A stretch of DNA of 64,000 nt from Fodinibacter sp963747405 (GTDB taxonomy: Bacteria > Actinomycetota > Actinomycetes > Actinomycetales > Dermatophilaceae), in contig CAVVFG010000017.1 in assembly GCA_963747405.1 (NCBI GenBank), forward strand, positions 30,479 through 94,478, written 5' to 3'. Shown here piece by piece: positions 1-9,280 of this stretch. Positions within the stretch are counted from its first letter, which is position 1, and the number at the start of each line of letters is the position of its first letter. The notes below the pieces were generated by a model. That model saw only the letters and a list, made by a program, of their open reading frames with translations, did no database searches and was not told the DNA's origin. Made by a program: the position numbers and the translations under genes.

Positions 1-902
<902 letters not shown>

Positions 903-912
903 GCGCGCAAGG

Positions 913-1368
913 TTATCCGTGCGACGACCCCGTGACCGAACCGGCCGCGCTCGCGGACAGCTCGACCAGCACGCCCCGGAAGGTGGCGTAGCGACGCGGC
1001 CCCACGGCATCAAGCCACTGCCCCTCCAGATCGGCGATCAGGGCGGCAAAACGGATGAGAGTGGCGTCGCCCGACGCGGTGCGCGTCACCAGCCGCACCC
1101 GCCGGTCGGATGCCGCGCGCGACTCGGCCAGGTGGCCGCTGGCCACGAGCGTGGTGACGAACTGGCCGCAGCCCTGCTTCGTCATGCCGACCAGCCCGGC
1201 CAGCTCGGTGACCGGACAGCCGGCCTCGGGGACCGACGCCAGCACGCGAAGGTGCGAGGGCCGCAGTCCTCCCCAGTCGTGTGCGAAGAACGTGGAGCGG
1301 ACCTCACCCAGCAGCTCGGCGAGGAACATCGCGACGTGTGGGCCCCCGGGAGGGTTGACAGAGAACAT
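913..1368 (-). CDS. MarR-family transcriptional regulator
   Basis: 151-residue winged-helix repressor or activator of MarR type. The core runs from about residue 30 (RPSHLRVLASVP) through the recognition helix (MTKQGCGQFVTTL) to the wing (SDRRVRLVTRT), then a C-terminal dimerisation helix. The ATG at 1368 is supported by a TAAAGT -10-like hexamer 6 nt upstream. That hexamer is one arm of the inverted repeat at 1368-1380, so the protein probably represses its own gene and perhaps the divergent phosphotransferase gene. An internal ATG at 1329 is the alternative start. The ligand is unknown. Confidence 0.85.
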   Translation of the reverse strand: MFSVNPPGGPHVAMFLAELLGEVRSTFFAHDWGGLRPSHLRVLASVPEAGCPVTELAGLVGMTKQGCGQFVTTLVASGHLAESRAASDRRVRLVTRTASGDATLIRFAALIADLEGQWLDAVGPRRYATFRGVLVELSASAAGSVTGSSHG

Positions 1369-1384
1369 AAAGTAACTTTACCTT
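1355..1384 (+). promoter_or_regulatory. Predicted promoter of the phosphotransferase gene
   Basis: TTGACA (1355-1360), 18-bp spacer, TACCTT (1379-1384), reading toward the gene starting at 1425. The MarR-type inverted repeat fills most of the spacer, so bound repressor would block sigma contact. Confidence 0.45.
1368..1380. promoter_or_regulatory. Inverted repeat, probable MarR operator
   Basis: TAAAGT-A-ACTTTA, a perfect 6-1-6 inverted repeat between divergent genes. On the minus strand its first arm is the predicted -10 of the MarR gene. On the plus strand it sits in the spacer of a predicted promoter. The AT-rich dyad stands out in this GC-rich sequence. The link to the MarR protein is inferred from position. 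Confidence 0.6.
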
Positions 1385-1424
1385 CTTGGAAGTGACATCA
1401 CGAACAGGTCAGGGGGTGTGGCGG

Positions 1425-2597
1425 ATGGCGAACAGGAGCATCCTCGGGGCGGCGGACGTCGACGACGAGGCGTTCCGGGAGATCGTCGCCCGGGCGCTGG
1501 GTGAGGACCCCGCGACCGTCACGGTGCTCGCCTGCGACGCCTCGGTCGTGCCCTACGCCCTCGACGCGATCACCACCGCCGGACGCTACTGGGTCGCCGC
1601 ACGCGCGGCCACGGCGAGCGGCGAGCGCGACGTGCGGCTGTTCGTCAAGCACGTGCAGTCATGGAGCCGTTCGCCGATGTTCCGCCAGGTTCCCGAGGAG
1701 CTGCGGGCGATCGCCGAGGCGAGCGTCCCGTGGCGCACAGAACCGCTCATCTACGAGTCCGACCTGCGCGACCGGCTGCCCACGGGGCTCACGATGCCGG
1801 TAGCCCTGCACGTCGCCTTCCTCGACGAGGCGTCGGCTGTGATCTGGCTGCCGGCCCTCGCCGTCGTCGAGCACGACTGGCGCACAGCGGACTACGCGCA
1901 CGCTGCCCACCTGCTCGGCCGGCTGGCTGGCAGTGCCGAGGTGGCCGAGCTCTCGAGGGTCGGCGAGCTCGATCTCGGTCCGCGCACCATCGCCACCTAC
2001 GCCGACGGCCGTCTTGCCGGGCAGGTCGCACCCCTCCTACGCTCTGGCGCCCTCTGGACGGTGCCGTGGATCGCCGAGGCCTTCGAGCCCGCGCTGCGCG
2101 AGCACCTCGTCGCGGCCCTGGACGAGGTGCCGGGCTGGGTCGAGGAGGTCGAGGCGGGACCGTTGGCGGTCGCGCACGGTGACGCCTGCCCCAACAACCT
2201 GCTCCGCACGGCCGACTCCGACGAGATCACACTGATCGACTACGGCTTCTGGGGACGACAGTGCCTCGGCTTCGACCTCGGCCAGCTGCTCGTCGGCGAG
2301 GTCCAGCTCGGAAGGCGACCCACCGACACCCTGCCCGAGGTGGAGCGCGAGATCGTGCCCGCCTTCGTCGCCGGGCTGCACGCCGAGGGCGTCGAGGTCG
2401 ACCAGGCCACCGTGGCCCGGGCCCACGCCCTGCACCTGATGGTCTTCACCGGGCTGTCCACCGCCATCGTCGCGCTCCCCGGCCTCGACATTGCTCCCCC
2501 GGACCCCGCGACGGCGGCGGCGCTCGCGCGCGACGCCCGCGAGCGGGCGGCGATCGCGCGGTTCTGCCTGGGGCTGGTCGAGGCGACGTCGGCGTAA
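1425..2597 (+). CDS. Aminoglycoside/choline-kinase-like phosphotransferase
   Basis: 390-residue protein of the APH/protein-kinase-like fold. The catalytic loop is seen as HGDACPNN (His251-Asp) and the metal-binding loop as LIDYG (Asp272), followed by GFDLGQLL as in APH enzymes. The substrate cannot be read from sequence; family members phosphorylate antibiotics, sugars or choline-like metabolites. ATG 1425 is chosen because AGGGGG lies about 9 nt upstream; an in-frame ATG at 1386 has no such site. The divergent MarR gene and shared operator suggest induction by a small molecule. Confidence 0.75.
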   Translation: MANRSILGAADVDDEAFREIVARALGEDPATVTVLACDASVVPYALDAITTAGRYWVAARAATASGERDVRLFVKHVQSWSRSPMFRQVPEELRAIAEASVPWRTEPLIYESDLRDRLPTGLTMPVALHVAFLDEASAVIWLPALAVVEHDWRTADYAHAAHLLGRLAGSAEVAELSRVGELDLGPRTIATYADGRLAGQVAPLLRSGALWTVPWIAEAFEPALREHLVAALDEVPGWVEEVEAGPLAVAHGDACPNNLLRTADSDEITLIDYGFWGRQCLGFDLGQLLVGEVQLGRRPTDTLPEVEREIVPAFVAGLHAEGVEVDQATVARAHALHLMVFTGLSTAIVALPGLDIAPPDPATAAALARDARERAAIARFCLGLVEATSA

Positions 2598-2625
2598 CCG
2601 GCTGTCGCAACTAGACTTCCTGCCC

Positions 2626-2910
2626 GTGTCCCCCCTCCGCGAGTCCCTCGAGCGCGCCAGCCTGCCGGCCGTGACCTGGCTCAGCAGCCTGCCGCGCTTC
2701 GTGCCCTTCCTCGGCATCCTGGTGCTGACCTTCGCCGGAATCCTGCTGCCGTCGCCCGGCTGGCTGCTCCTGGTAGTCGTCATCGCGGTGCTGCTGTGGA
2801 TCCTGACGCTGGCCTGGCCGCGGCTCAGCGGGGCGGAACGGCTGATGCGGCTGGCTGTGGTCGCCATCATGGTCGCCATCCTCGTCACCCAGGTGGCGCC
2901 GCGCGGCTGA
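2626..2910 (+). CDS. Small membrane protein (DUF6703-like)
   Basis: 94-residue protein with three hydrophobic stretches (about residues 18-36, 38-58 and 68-88) separated by short polar loops. It resembles a small actinobacterial membrane family (I recall DUF6703; not certain). GTG 2626 is preferred because TAGACT ends 8 nt upstream and the codon follows the phosphotransferase stop by 28 nt. Function unknown. Confidence 0.65.
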   Translation: MSPLRESLERASLPAVTWLSSLPRFVPFLGILVLTFAGILLPSPGWLLLVVVIAVLLWILTLAWPRLSGAERLMRLAVVAIMVAILVTQVAPRG

Positions 2911-2920
2911 CCCCGGCATT

Positions 2921-2957
2921 TGACAACGATTCTCACTTTCAATGAGAATCGTTGTCA
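2921..2957 (+). promoter_or_regulatory. Double Zur-type operator overlapping a leaderless znuA promoter
   Basis: Two 15-bp boxes, TGACAACGATTCTCA (2921-2935) and TGAGAATCGTTGTCA (2943-2957), are perfect reverse complements separated by 7 bp. Each box is itself a Fur/Zur-like 7-1-7 dyad (TGAnAA..TTnTCA). A promoter fits inside: TTGACA 2920-2925, 18-bp spacer, GAGAAT 2944-2949, with predicted transcription start at the A of the znuA ATG (2957), which is also the last base of the second box. Zur with zinc would therefore cover both -35 and -10. Confidence 0.85.
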
Positions 2958-3886
2958 TGAAGCCCGCCGCCCTGGTCGCCGCGTGCGCCGCGCTGCTGCT
3001 CGGCGCGTGCTCGCCGGCCGACGCCGGCCAGACCGGTGACGACGGGCGGATGCCGGTCTCGGCCGCCTTCTACCCGTTGCAGTTCGTGGCCGAGCGGGTC
3101 GGGGGCGAGCACGTGCGGGTGACCGGGCTGACCAGGCCCGGCGTCGAGCCGCACGACCTCGAGCTGACCCCCAAGGCGGTCGGGTCGCTCGCCACGGCGA
3201 GGGCCGTGGTGTACCTGGCGGGCTTCCAGCCGGCCGTCGACCAGGCGGTGCTCGCCCAGGCGCCGGAGGCCGCGGTCGACATCGCGCCGGCCGCGCGGCT
3301 CACGCTGACCTCCGGTGACGACGGGCACGACCACGCCGGAGAGTCCGAGCAGGAGCACGCCGGCCACGTCGACCCGCACTTCTGGCTCGACCCCACCCGG
3401 CTCGCCGACGTCGCGACCGCCGTGGCCGACGACCTCGCCCGGCGCGACCCGGCCAACGCCGCCGACTACCGCGCCAACGCGGCCGCACTCGCCGCCGACC
3501 TCACCGCGCTCGACGCCGAGTTCCGCAGCGGGCTGGCGCAGTGCCGCACCCGCGAGCTCGTCACCGGCCACGCGGCCTTCGGCTACCTCGCCGACCGCTA
3601 CGACCTGCACCAGGAAGGGGTCGCCGGCGTGAGCCCCGACATCGAGCCCGACGCCGCGACCCTGCGGGACCTCAGCGCCCACGTGCGCGAGGCCGGCGTC
3701 TCCACCGTCTACGCCGAGAGCCTGGTCTCCCCCGCCCTCGCCGAGACCGTCGCCCGCGAGGCGGGGGCCCGGGTGGCCGTGCTCGACCCGCTGGAGGGCC
3801 TCACCGACGCCTCCCGCGGCCACGACTACCTCGAGGTGATGCGGGCGAACCTCGCCACCCTGCGCGCCGGACAGGAGTGCCGATGA
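2957..3886 (+). CDS. znuA: Zinc ABC transporter substrate-binding lipoprotein
   Basis: Cluster A-I metal-binding lipoprotein that captures Zn2+ outside the membrane. Residues 1-18 form a lipoprotein signal with lipobox LGAC (Cys18). Candidate metal ligands are His66 (GVEPHDLEL), His141 (DPHFW), His205 (TGHAAF) and Asp277. A His/acid-rich loop (about residues 121-138) marks zinc rather than manganese. ATG 2957 is chosen because the promoter leaves no room for the in-frame ATG at 2942, which lies inside the operator; no Shine-Dalgarno is present. First gene of znuACB-zur; its stop overlaps znuC by 4 nt. Confidence 0.93.
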   Translation: MKPAALVAACAALLLGACSPADAGQTGDDGRMPVSAAFYPLQFVAERVGGEHVRVTGLTRPGVEPHDLELTPKAVGSLATARAVVYLAGFQPAVDQAVLAQAPEAAVDIAPAARLTLTSGDDGHDHAGESEQEHAGHVDPHFWLDPTRLADVATAVADDLARRDPANAADYRANAAALAADLTALDAEFRSGLAQCRTRELVTGHAAFGYLADRYDLHQEGVAGVSPDIEPDAATLRDLSAHVREAGVSTVYAESLVSPALAETVAREAGARVAVLDPLEGLTDASRGHDYLEVMRANLATLRAGQECR

Positions 3887-4695
3887 CCGACGACGTGCCC
3901 CTCGTGCGGCTCCACGGCGCGTCGTTCGGCTACGCCGACCGCCGCGTCGTCTCCGGTGCCGACCTCGAGCTCCACTCGGGCGAGGTCATGGCCCTGCTCG
4001 GGCCCAACGGGTCGGGCAAGTCCACCCTCGTCCGCGGCATCCTCGGCCTCACCACCGTGCAGGGCGGCGAGGTCGAGCTCTTCGGCACCCCCCGCGACCG
4101 GTTCACCGAGCACACCCGCATCGGCTACGTGCCGCAGCGGCACTCACTGTCCGCCTCCGTGCGGGCCACCGTGACCGAGATCGTCGAGGTGGGCCGCCTG
4201 CCGCACCGCCCTTGGTGGAGGCCCGCGTCACGCGCCGACCGCGCGATCGTCCGCGAGGCGATTGCCGACGTCGGCCTGAGCGACCGGGCGACCGAGGAGG
4301 TGGCGGCCCTGTCGGGTGGCCAGCAGCGCCGGGTGCTGATCGCCCGGGCGCTGGCCGGCCGCCCCGAGCTGCTCGTCATGGACGAGCCGACCGCGGGCGT
4401 CGACCACGCCAGCCAGGAGGCGCTCGCGGCCGTGCTGCGGCGCCTCGCTGACCGCGGCACCTCGATGCTGATCGTCACCCACGAGCTGTCGGCGCTCGAG
4501 GGCGTCGTCAGCCGGATCGTCTGCCTCGACTCGGGCCACGTCGACTTCGACGGCGACCCCGCGGCCTACGCCGCCCACGTGGGCGGGCACTCGGCGGGCT
4601 CGGGGCACCACCACGACGAGGAGCGAGGGGCGCGCTCCGGCCACGTCCTCGGCGCCGCCCCCCTCGACCCGGCCCACCGGAAGGTGTCGCCGTGA
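3883..4695 (+). CDS. znuC: Zinc ABC transporter ATP-binding protein
   Basis: 270-residue ABC ATPase driving zinc import. Walker A GPNGSGKS (residues 40-47), Q-loop near YVPQR, signature LSGGQQ, Walker B LLVMDEP and the switch His in IVTHE are all visible. Unusually, the C-terminus carries a His-rich tail (HSAGSGHHHDEE), perhaps a cytosolic zinc buffer or sensor. ATGA overlaps with znuA and GTGA with znuB indicate translational coupling. Confidence 0.93.
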   Translation: MTDDVPLVRLHGASFGYADRRVVSGADLELHSGEVMALLGPNGSGKSTLVRGILGLTTVQGGEVELFGTPRDRFTEHTRIGYVPQRHSLSASVRATVTEIVEVGRLPHRPWWRPASRADRAIVREAIADVGLSDRATEEVAALSGGQQRRVLIARALAGRPELLVMDEPTAGVDHASQEALAAVLRRLADRGTSMLIVTHELSALEGVVSRIVCLDSGHVDFDGDPAAYAAHVGGHSAGSGHHHDEERGARSGHVLGAAPLDPAHRKVSP

Positions 4696-5678
4696 ACGAC
4701 CTCCTCGCCCTGGACTTCATGCGCCAGGCGCTGCTGGCCGCCCTGCTCGCCGGCTTCGCCGCACCGCTGGTCGGGGTCTTCCTCGTGCAGCGCCGGATGT
4801 CGCTCATCGGCGACGGCATGGGGCACGTGGCCCTGGCCGGCGTCGCCGTCGGCGTGCTCACCAACTCGGCCCCGGTGCTCACCGCCCTGGTCGCGGCGGT
4901 GCTCGCCGCGGTCGCGATCGAGCTGATCCGCGCCTCCGGCCGCACCAGCGGCGACACCGCGCTGGCCGTCATGTTCTACGGCGGCATCGCCCTGGGCGTG
5001 GTGCTCATCGCCCGGTCGACCGCCGGCACCCCCGCCACCCTCACCAGCTACCTGTTCGGAGCCATCCTCACCACCACCACCGGCGACATCATCGTGTTCG
5101 CGGTGCTGGCCGCCGTCGTGCTCGCCACCACGCTGGTGCTGCGCCCGCGCTTCTTCGCGGTCGCCAACGACGAGGAGTACGCCAGGGCGCTCGGGATGCC
5201 GGTGCTCGGCTACAACGTCGTGCTCGCGGTGCTCACGGCGGTGACCGTGGTGGTCTCCATGCGCATCGTCGGGCTGCTGCTCATCAGCGCGCTGATGATC
5301 CTGCCCAACGCCACCTCACAGCTGTTCGCCCGCAGCTTCCGCTCGGCGCTGTGGTGGGCGGTCGTCATCGGCATCGGGTGCAGCGTCGGCGGGGTCGTGG
5401 TGTCGTACTACGCCGAGACTCCTTCCGGCGGAACGATCGTGCTGCTCGCGGTGGGGGCGTTCCTCGTGGCGAGCACCGGGGCGGCACTGACGGCGCGGGC
5501 CCGCCGGGCGGCCCATGCCCGCTCCGAACGGCACGACCACGAGCACGGCCCCGGCTGCGGACACCCCACGGTCGAGCACGGCGACCACGTCGACTACCTC
5601 CACGACGGGCACCGGCACGCCGCCCACGAGGAGCACTACGACGAGCACGGCCAGCACACGCAGGTGGAGTCCCGATGA
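4692..5678 (+). CDS. znuB: Zinc ABC transporter permease with His-rich tail
   Basis: 328-residue integral membrane permease of the ABC-3 family with about eight hydrophobic helices; the cytosolic coupling loop region RRMSLIGDGMGH is typical of the family. The last ~54 residues are a hydrophilic tail with 14 histidines, longer than in ordinary ZnuB proteins, presumably cytosolic and metal-binding. GTG 4692 overlaps the znuC stop (GTGA), and its own stop overlaps zur (ATGA). Confidence 0.92.
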   Translation: MNDLLALDFMRQALLAALLAGFAAPLVGVFLVQRRMSLIGDGMGHVALAGVAVGVLTNSAPVLTALVAAVLAAVAIELIRASGRTSGDTALAVMFYGGIALGVVLIARSTAGTPATLTSYLFGAILTTTTGDIIVFAVLAAVVLATTLVLRPRFFAVANDEEYARALGMPVLGYNVVLAVLTAVTVVVSMRIVGLLLISALMILPNATSQLFARSFRSALWWAVVIGIGCSVGGVVVSYYAETPSGGTIVLLAVGAFLVASTGAALTARARRAAHARSERHDHEHGPGCGHPTVEHGDHVDYLHDGHRHAAHEEHYDEHGQHTQVESR

Positions 5679-6085
5679 GCGACCAGCCTCCGGCCGAGCG
5701 GCGGCCGACCCGGCAGCGGGCCGCGATCGCGCAGGCCCTCGCCGGCTCGGCGGAGTTCCGCTCGGCCCAGGAGATCCACGCCGCCCTCGCCGGTTCGGGC
5801 ACCCGGGTCGGCCTAGCCACCGTCTACCGCAACCTCCAGGCGATGGCCGCCGAGGGCGAGGCGGACGTCATCCGCACCGCCGATGGCGAGGCCGTCTACC
5901 GCTCGTGCTCGACCGACCACCACCACCACGTCGTGTGCCGGTCGTGCGGGCTGGCCGTCGAGGTGACCGGGGATGCCGTGGAGCGCTGGGCAGAGGCGAT
6001 GGCCGCGGCGCACGGCTTCACCCAGGTGCGGCACACGGTCGAGATGGACGGCCTCTGCGCGGACTGCTCGACCAGCCGAGCCTGA
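5675..6085 (+). CDS. zur: Zinc uptake regulator, Fur family
   Basis: 136-residue Fur-family repressor. The winged helix has the typical LATVYRNLQAM recognition segment. The metal site is shown by the HHHH run with VCRSCG (regulatory/structural zinc) and the C-terminal CADC pair. It is the last gene of znuACB-zur, so it is probably autoregulated through the double Zur box at 2921-2957. It is distinguished from ferric or peroxide Fur proteins by its operon partners. Confidence 0.92.
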   Translation: MSDQPPAERRPTRQRAAIAQALAGSAEFRSAQEIHAALAGSGTRVGLATVYRNLQAMAAEGEADVIRTADGEAVYRSCSTDHHHHVVCRSCGLAVEVTGDAVERWAEAMAAAHGFTQVRHTVEMDGLCADCSTSRA

Positions 6086-6088
6086 GGC

Positions 6089-6742
6089 TCAGAACGCCGA
6101 CACGGCACCCGTCGAGCGCTGCGGCCGACTGAGCGCGCGCAGAACCGCGGCCTGGCCGTGGCGCTCCGCGGCGACCGACGCGAGCAGGCCGAGCACGGCA
6201 TCCGCCGCCTCGTCGGGGAAGCGCGGGGTGTCGACGCCGATGCTCGCGGCCAGGTCGTCGGAGTGCACGAGCAGCTCCATCGTGCGGGTCAGCACGAAGT
6301 CGGCGGCGGTCAGTGACCACCCCTGCCACGGGATGAGCACCGAGTCGGGACGGCGGCTGCCGCCGAGCACCGGCGCCAGCGCGGCCGGGAGCGCGGCGAG
6401 GTCGGCCGCCACCCGCTCCCCCAGGTCGGCCGGTCCTGACGCCGCGTACCCGTCGGCCGAGGTGCGCACGTCGACGTTCACCTCGTCGTCGTGCCCCGCG
6501 CGAACCCACGCGGCGCGGCGGTAGTGCTCGAGGGCAGGGATGGGGTCGGCATCGTGCGCGGGCCCAGCCAGCAGCAGCACGACGTTCGCCGCCTGCCCGG
6601 CGAGATGGTTCGCGAGCCCGCCGACCGTCATCCCGGCACAGGCGCTCTCGTCGCCCCAGTGGGCCGCGACCTCGGGTTGGCGGATGAGGTCGGCGGCTAC
6701 GCGCGCCACCTCGGGGAACTGCTCGACCAGACGACGGCTCAT
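6089..6742 (-). CDS. Maleylpyruvate isomerase-family mycothiol-dependent protein
   Basis: 217-residue protein of the DinB/maleylpyruvate-isomerase-like four-helix fold common in mycothiol-producing actinobacteria. The N-terminal helix carries NHLAGQ and the later motif is ELLVHSDDLA, supplying the His residues expected for divalent metal binding. The reaction is unknown; relatives use mycothiol as a cofactor. It converges on zur with a 3-nt gap. TAGCGT ends 6 nt before the ATG, suggesting its own leaderless promoter. Confidence 0.75.
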   Translation of the reverse strand: MSRRLVEQFPEVARVAADLIRQPEVAAHWGDESACAGMTVGGLANHLAGQAANVVLLLAGPAHDADPIPALEHYRRAAWVRAGHDDEVNVDVRTSADGYAASGPADLGERVAADLAALPAALAPVLGGSRRPDSVLIPWQGWSLTAADFVLTRTMELLVHSDDLAASIGVDTPRFPDEAADAVLGLLASVAAERHGQAAVLRALSRPQRSTGAVSAF

Positions 6743-6751
6743 GCCGGGACG

Positions 6752-7567
6752 CTACGGACCCACACCGTCAGCCGGTGCCTCGGCGGTGGGCGCATCGACG
6801 GCACCGCCGTAGCGTCGCTCGCGGTCGACGTAGGACTGGATGGCGGCCCACAGGTCGCGCCGGTCGTAGTCGGGCCACAGCCGGTCCTGGAAGACCATCT
6901 CGGCGTAGGCACTCTGCCAGAGCAGGAAGTTGCTGGTGCGCTGCTCGCCCGAGGACCGCACGAACAGGTCGACGTCGGGCATGTCCGGCTCGGGCAGGTA
7001 GCGGGCCACGGTCCGCTCGTCGACCCAGCGCGGCTTGAGCCGGCCGCGGGCGACGTCCTGCGCGAGGCGCTGCACGGCATCCCCGATCTCGGCGCGGCCG
7101 CCGTAGTTGACGCAGAAGTAGAGGGTGAGCCCGGTGTTGTCGCGGGTGAGCTCCTGGGCCACCTCGAGCTCCTTGATCACCGAGCCCCACAGCCGCGGGC
7201 GCCGGCCCACCCAGCGCATCCGCACCCCCCACGCGTGCAGCTGGTCGCGCCGGCGGCGGATGACGTCGCGGTTGAAGCCCATGAGGAACCTCACCTCGTC
7301 CGGGCTGCGCTTCCAGTTCTCGGTCGAGAACGCGTACGCCGACAGGTGGGTGACGCCGACCTCGATGGCTCCGGCGACGACGTCGAGCAGCGCCGCCTCC
7401 CCCGCCTCGTGGCCCTTGGTGCGCGGCAGGCCGCGCGCGTTGGCCCAGCGGCCGTTGCCGTCCATGACGACGGCGACGTGGCGGGGGAGCTGGTCGGGCG
7501 CGATGACCGGCGGGCGGGCGCCGCTGGGGTGCGGGAACGGCGGCGGGTAGGTGCTCGGCGCGCTCAC
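6752..7567 (-). CDS. uppS: Isoprenyl transferase (undecaprenyl/decaprenyl diphosphate synthase)
   Basis: cis-Prenyltransferase that builds the polyprenyl diphosphate carrier for peptidoglycan and other glycans. The signature MDGNGRWA (catalytic Asp36), STENW, and the C-terminal DLFVRSSGEQR and FLLWQSAYAE motifs are present. GTG 7567 is chosen because it forms a GTGA overlap with the recO stop; an in-frame start at 7612 would lie inside recO. 271 residues. Co-transcribed with recO upstream. Confidence 0.93.
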   Translation of the reverse strand: MSAPSTYPPPFPHPSGARPPVIAPDQLPRHVAVVMDGNGRWANARGLPRTKGHEAGEAALLDVVAGAIEVGVTHLSAYAFSTENWKRSPDEVRFLMGFNRDVIRRRRDQLHAWGVRMRWVGRRPRLWGSVIKELEVAQELTRDNTGLTLYFCVNYGGRAEIGDAVQRLAQDVARGRLKPRWVDERTVARYLPEPDMPDVDLFVRSSGEQRTSNFLLWQSAYAEMVFQDRLWPDYDRRDLWAAIQSYVDRERRYGGAVDAPTAEAPADGVGP

Positions 7568-8289
7568 CGCTCCACCATACGGAGGCTGCGGATGCCGCGT
7601 TCGAGGTGCCACTGCAGGAAGGCTGCGGTCAGGCCGCTGCCCTCGCGCCGGTGCTGCGCCTCGGAGGCGTCGGCGACCGCCCAGTCACCGGCGAGCAGCG
7701 CGCTGAGCAGGAGGAAGGTCTCGGGGGCGGGGGCGGCGGAGCCGGGCGGGCGGCAGGCCGGGCAGACGGCGCCACCGGCCACCACGTGGAAGCCGCGGTG
7801 CGGCCCGGGTGCGCCGCACTTGGCGCAGTCGCAGAAGCTGGGCGCCCAGCCGGCCACCGCGAGCGCCCGCAGCAGGTAGGCGTCGAGCACCAGGTTGGGG
7901 TCGTGCTCCTTGCCGGCGAGTGACCGCAGCGCCCCGGCCAGCAGCAGGTACTGCTGCAGCGCGGGTTCGCGCTCCTCGGTGAGCCGGTCGCACGTCTCGA
8001 GCACGGCCGTGGCCGTGGTGTACGAGGGGTAGTCGCGGCTGATCGCGTCGCCCCAGGGGTCGAGCGTCTCGACCTGGGTCACCGTGTCGAGGCTGCGGCC
8101 CTCGTAGCACTGGACGTCGACGTGCATCGCGGGCTCGAGGCGGCTGCCGAAGCGCGACTTGGTGCGCCGCACCCCCTTGCCGACCGCGCGCACCTTGCCC
8201 AGGCGCCGGGTGAGGAGGGTGACGATGCGGTCGGCCTCACCCAGCTTCTGGGTGCGCAGGACGATCGCCTCGTCGCGGTAGAGGGGCAC
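7564..8289 (-). CDS. recO: DNA repair protein RecO
   Basis: 241-residue recombination mediator that loads RecA with RecR in the RecFOR pathway. N-terminal OB-fold (YRDEAIVLRTQKLGEADRI), helical middle and a C-terminal zinc module (CAKCG ... CPAC) are visible. GTG 8289 matches the family N-terminus. It overlaps the upstream glycosylase frame by 53 nt on the same strand and is coupled to uppS downstream. Confidence 0.92.
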   Translation of the reverse strand: MPLYRDEAIVLRTQKLGEADRIVTLLTRRLGKVRAVGKGVRRTKSRFGSRLEPAMHVDVQCYEGRSLDTVTQVETLDPWGDAISRDYPSYTTATAVLETCDRLTEEREPALQQYLLLAGALRSLAGKEHDPNLVLDAYLLRALAVAGWAPSFCDCAKCGAPGPHRGFHVVAGGAVCPACRPPGSAAPAPETFLLLSALLAGDWAVADASEAQHRREGSGLTAAFLQWHLERGIRSLRMVER

Positions 8290-9244
8290 CGCCCCATTGT
8301 CGGTGCTCCGCGCCCGGATCGGCGGGATGCCGGGCCGCTTGGGCCGCTGCGGCCGGCGGTCGGCGCGGTGGGTCGAGGGCATGGTGGGTCCACAGGTGCA
8401 GCACGGCGAGTGAGCGGTGCGGCCGCCAGGCCTCGGATGCCGTCGCGGCCGCTCGCGCGGTGAGCCCACCCAGCGCCCTGCGCAGCACCAGGTCACCGGG
8501 GAGGAAGACGTCGGGGTCGCGCAGCGCCCGCAGCGCGACCAGGTCGGCCGTCCAGGGCCCGACGCCCGGGAGGGCGAGCAGCACCCGTCGGGCCTGCTCC
8601 GTTGGGACCACGCAGGCCCGCAGGTCGAGGGTGCCGTCGGTGACAGCGCGAGCGATGGACACGACGGTTCGGGCTCTGGCGCCGGTGATGCCGACGGTGC
8701 GCTGGAGGTCGACCGGGTCACGAGCCGCCAGTACCTCGGGTGACGGAAACCCCTGCAGTCCATCGAGGTCGGTGCCGTGGGCGGCGACGAGGCGGGCGGC
8801 GAAGACCCGTCCCGCCGCGAGCGAGACGTGCTGGCCGAGAACCACCAGCACGGCGGTCTGGAACGGGTCGGTGCTGCCGGGCACGCGCAGGTGCGGTCGG
8901 GCCCGGACCAGCGGCCCGAGCCCGGGGTCGCCCGCGAGTGCTGCGACCCCGGGAGCCGGGTCTGCGTCGAGACCGAGCCAGCGGCGGCCGACAGCGGTGG
9001 CCGCGGCCACGGCATCCGGTGCGCCGGGGGCGTGGATGCCAGGGACGCCGACGGCCCGCGGCGGCAGGGTGACGGTGAGCGGCGCGAGGGCACCTGCAGG
9101 GTTGCGCACGAACCGGCGGTGCCGGCTCGACCCGTCGGCGAGCACCTCGACGTCGTCGAGACCCGGCACGCCGTGCGCGACGAGGAACGCCCGCAGCGCC
9201 GGCAGATCCACGAGGTCGGAGCTCACCGGTCGATCAAACCCCAT
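8237..9244 (-). CDS. DNA-3-methyladenine glycosylase II-like (AlkA/HhH-GPD)
   Basis: Base-excision glycosylase of the HhH-GPD superfamily. The N-terminal half resembles the AlkA substrate domain; DPFQTAVLVVLGQHVS opens the catalytic domain; the hairpin is LPGVGPWTADLVALRA and the catalytic Asp lies in FLPGDLVLRRAL. The family domain ends near HRSLAVLHLW; the remaining ~50 residues are Pro/Ala/Arg-rich and partly overlap recO, so they may be unconstrained. ATG 9244 is preferred because GGGGG lies just upstream; GTG 9226 is an alternative. Confidence 0.8.
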   Translation of the reverse strand: MGFDRPVSSDLVDLPALRAFLVAHGVPGLDDVEVLADGSSRHRRFVRNPAGALAPLTVTLPPRAVGVPGIHAPGAPDAVAAATAVGRRWLGLDADPAPGVAALAGDPGLGPLVRARPHLRVPGSTDPFQTAVLVVLGQHVSLAAGRVFAARLVAAHGTDLDGLQGFPSPEVLAARDPVDLQRTVGITGARARTVVSIARAVTDGTLDLRACVVPTEQARRVLLALPGVGPWTADLVALRALRDPDVFLPGDLVLRRALGGLTARAAATASEAWRPHRSLAVLHLWTHHALDPPRRPPAAAAQAARHPADPGAEHRQWGGAPLPRRGDRPAHPEAG

Positions 9245-9280
9245 GTCCCCCGCCCAGCCCACGGCCATAGGCTCGCCGAC

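Noticed and set aside
8290..9093. Long RecO N-terminal extension
   Set aside because: The extra frame is a shadow of the AlkA-like gene; the RecO family N-terminus (YRDEAIVLR) starts at GTG 8289.
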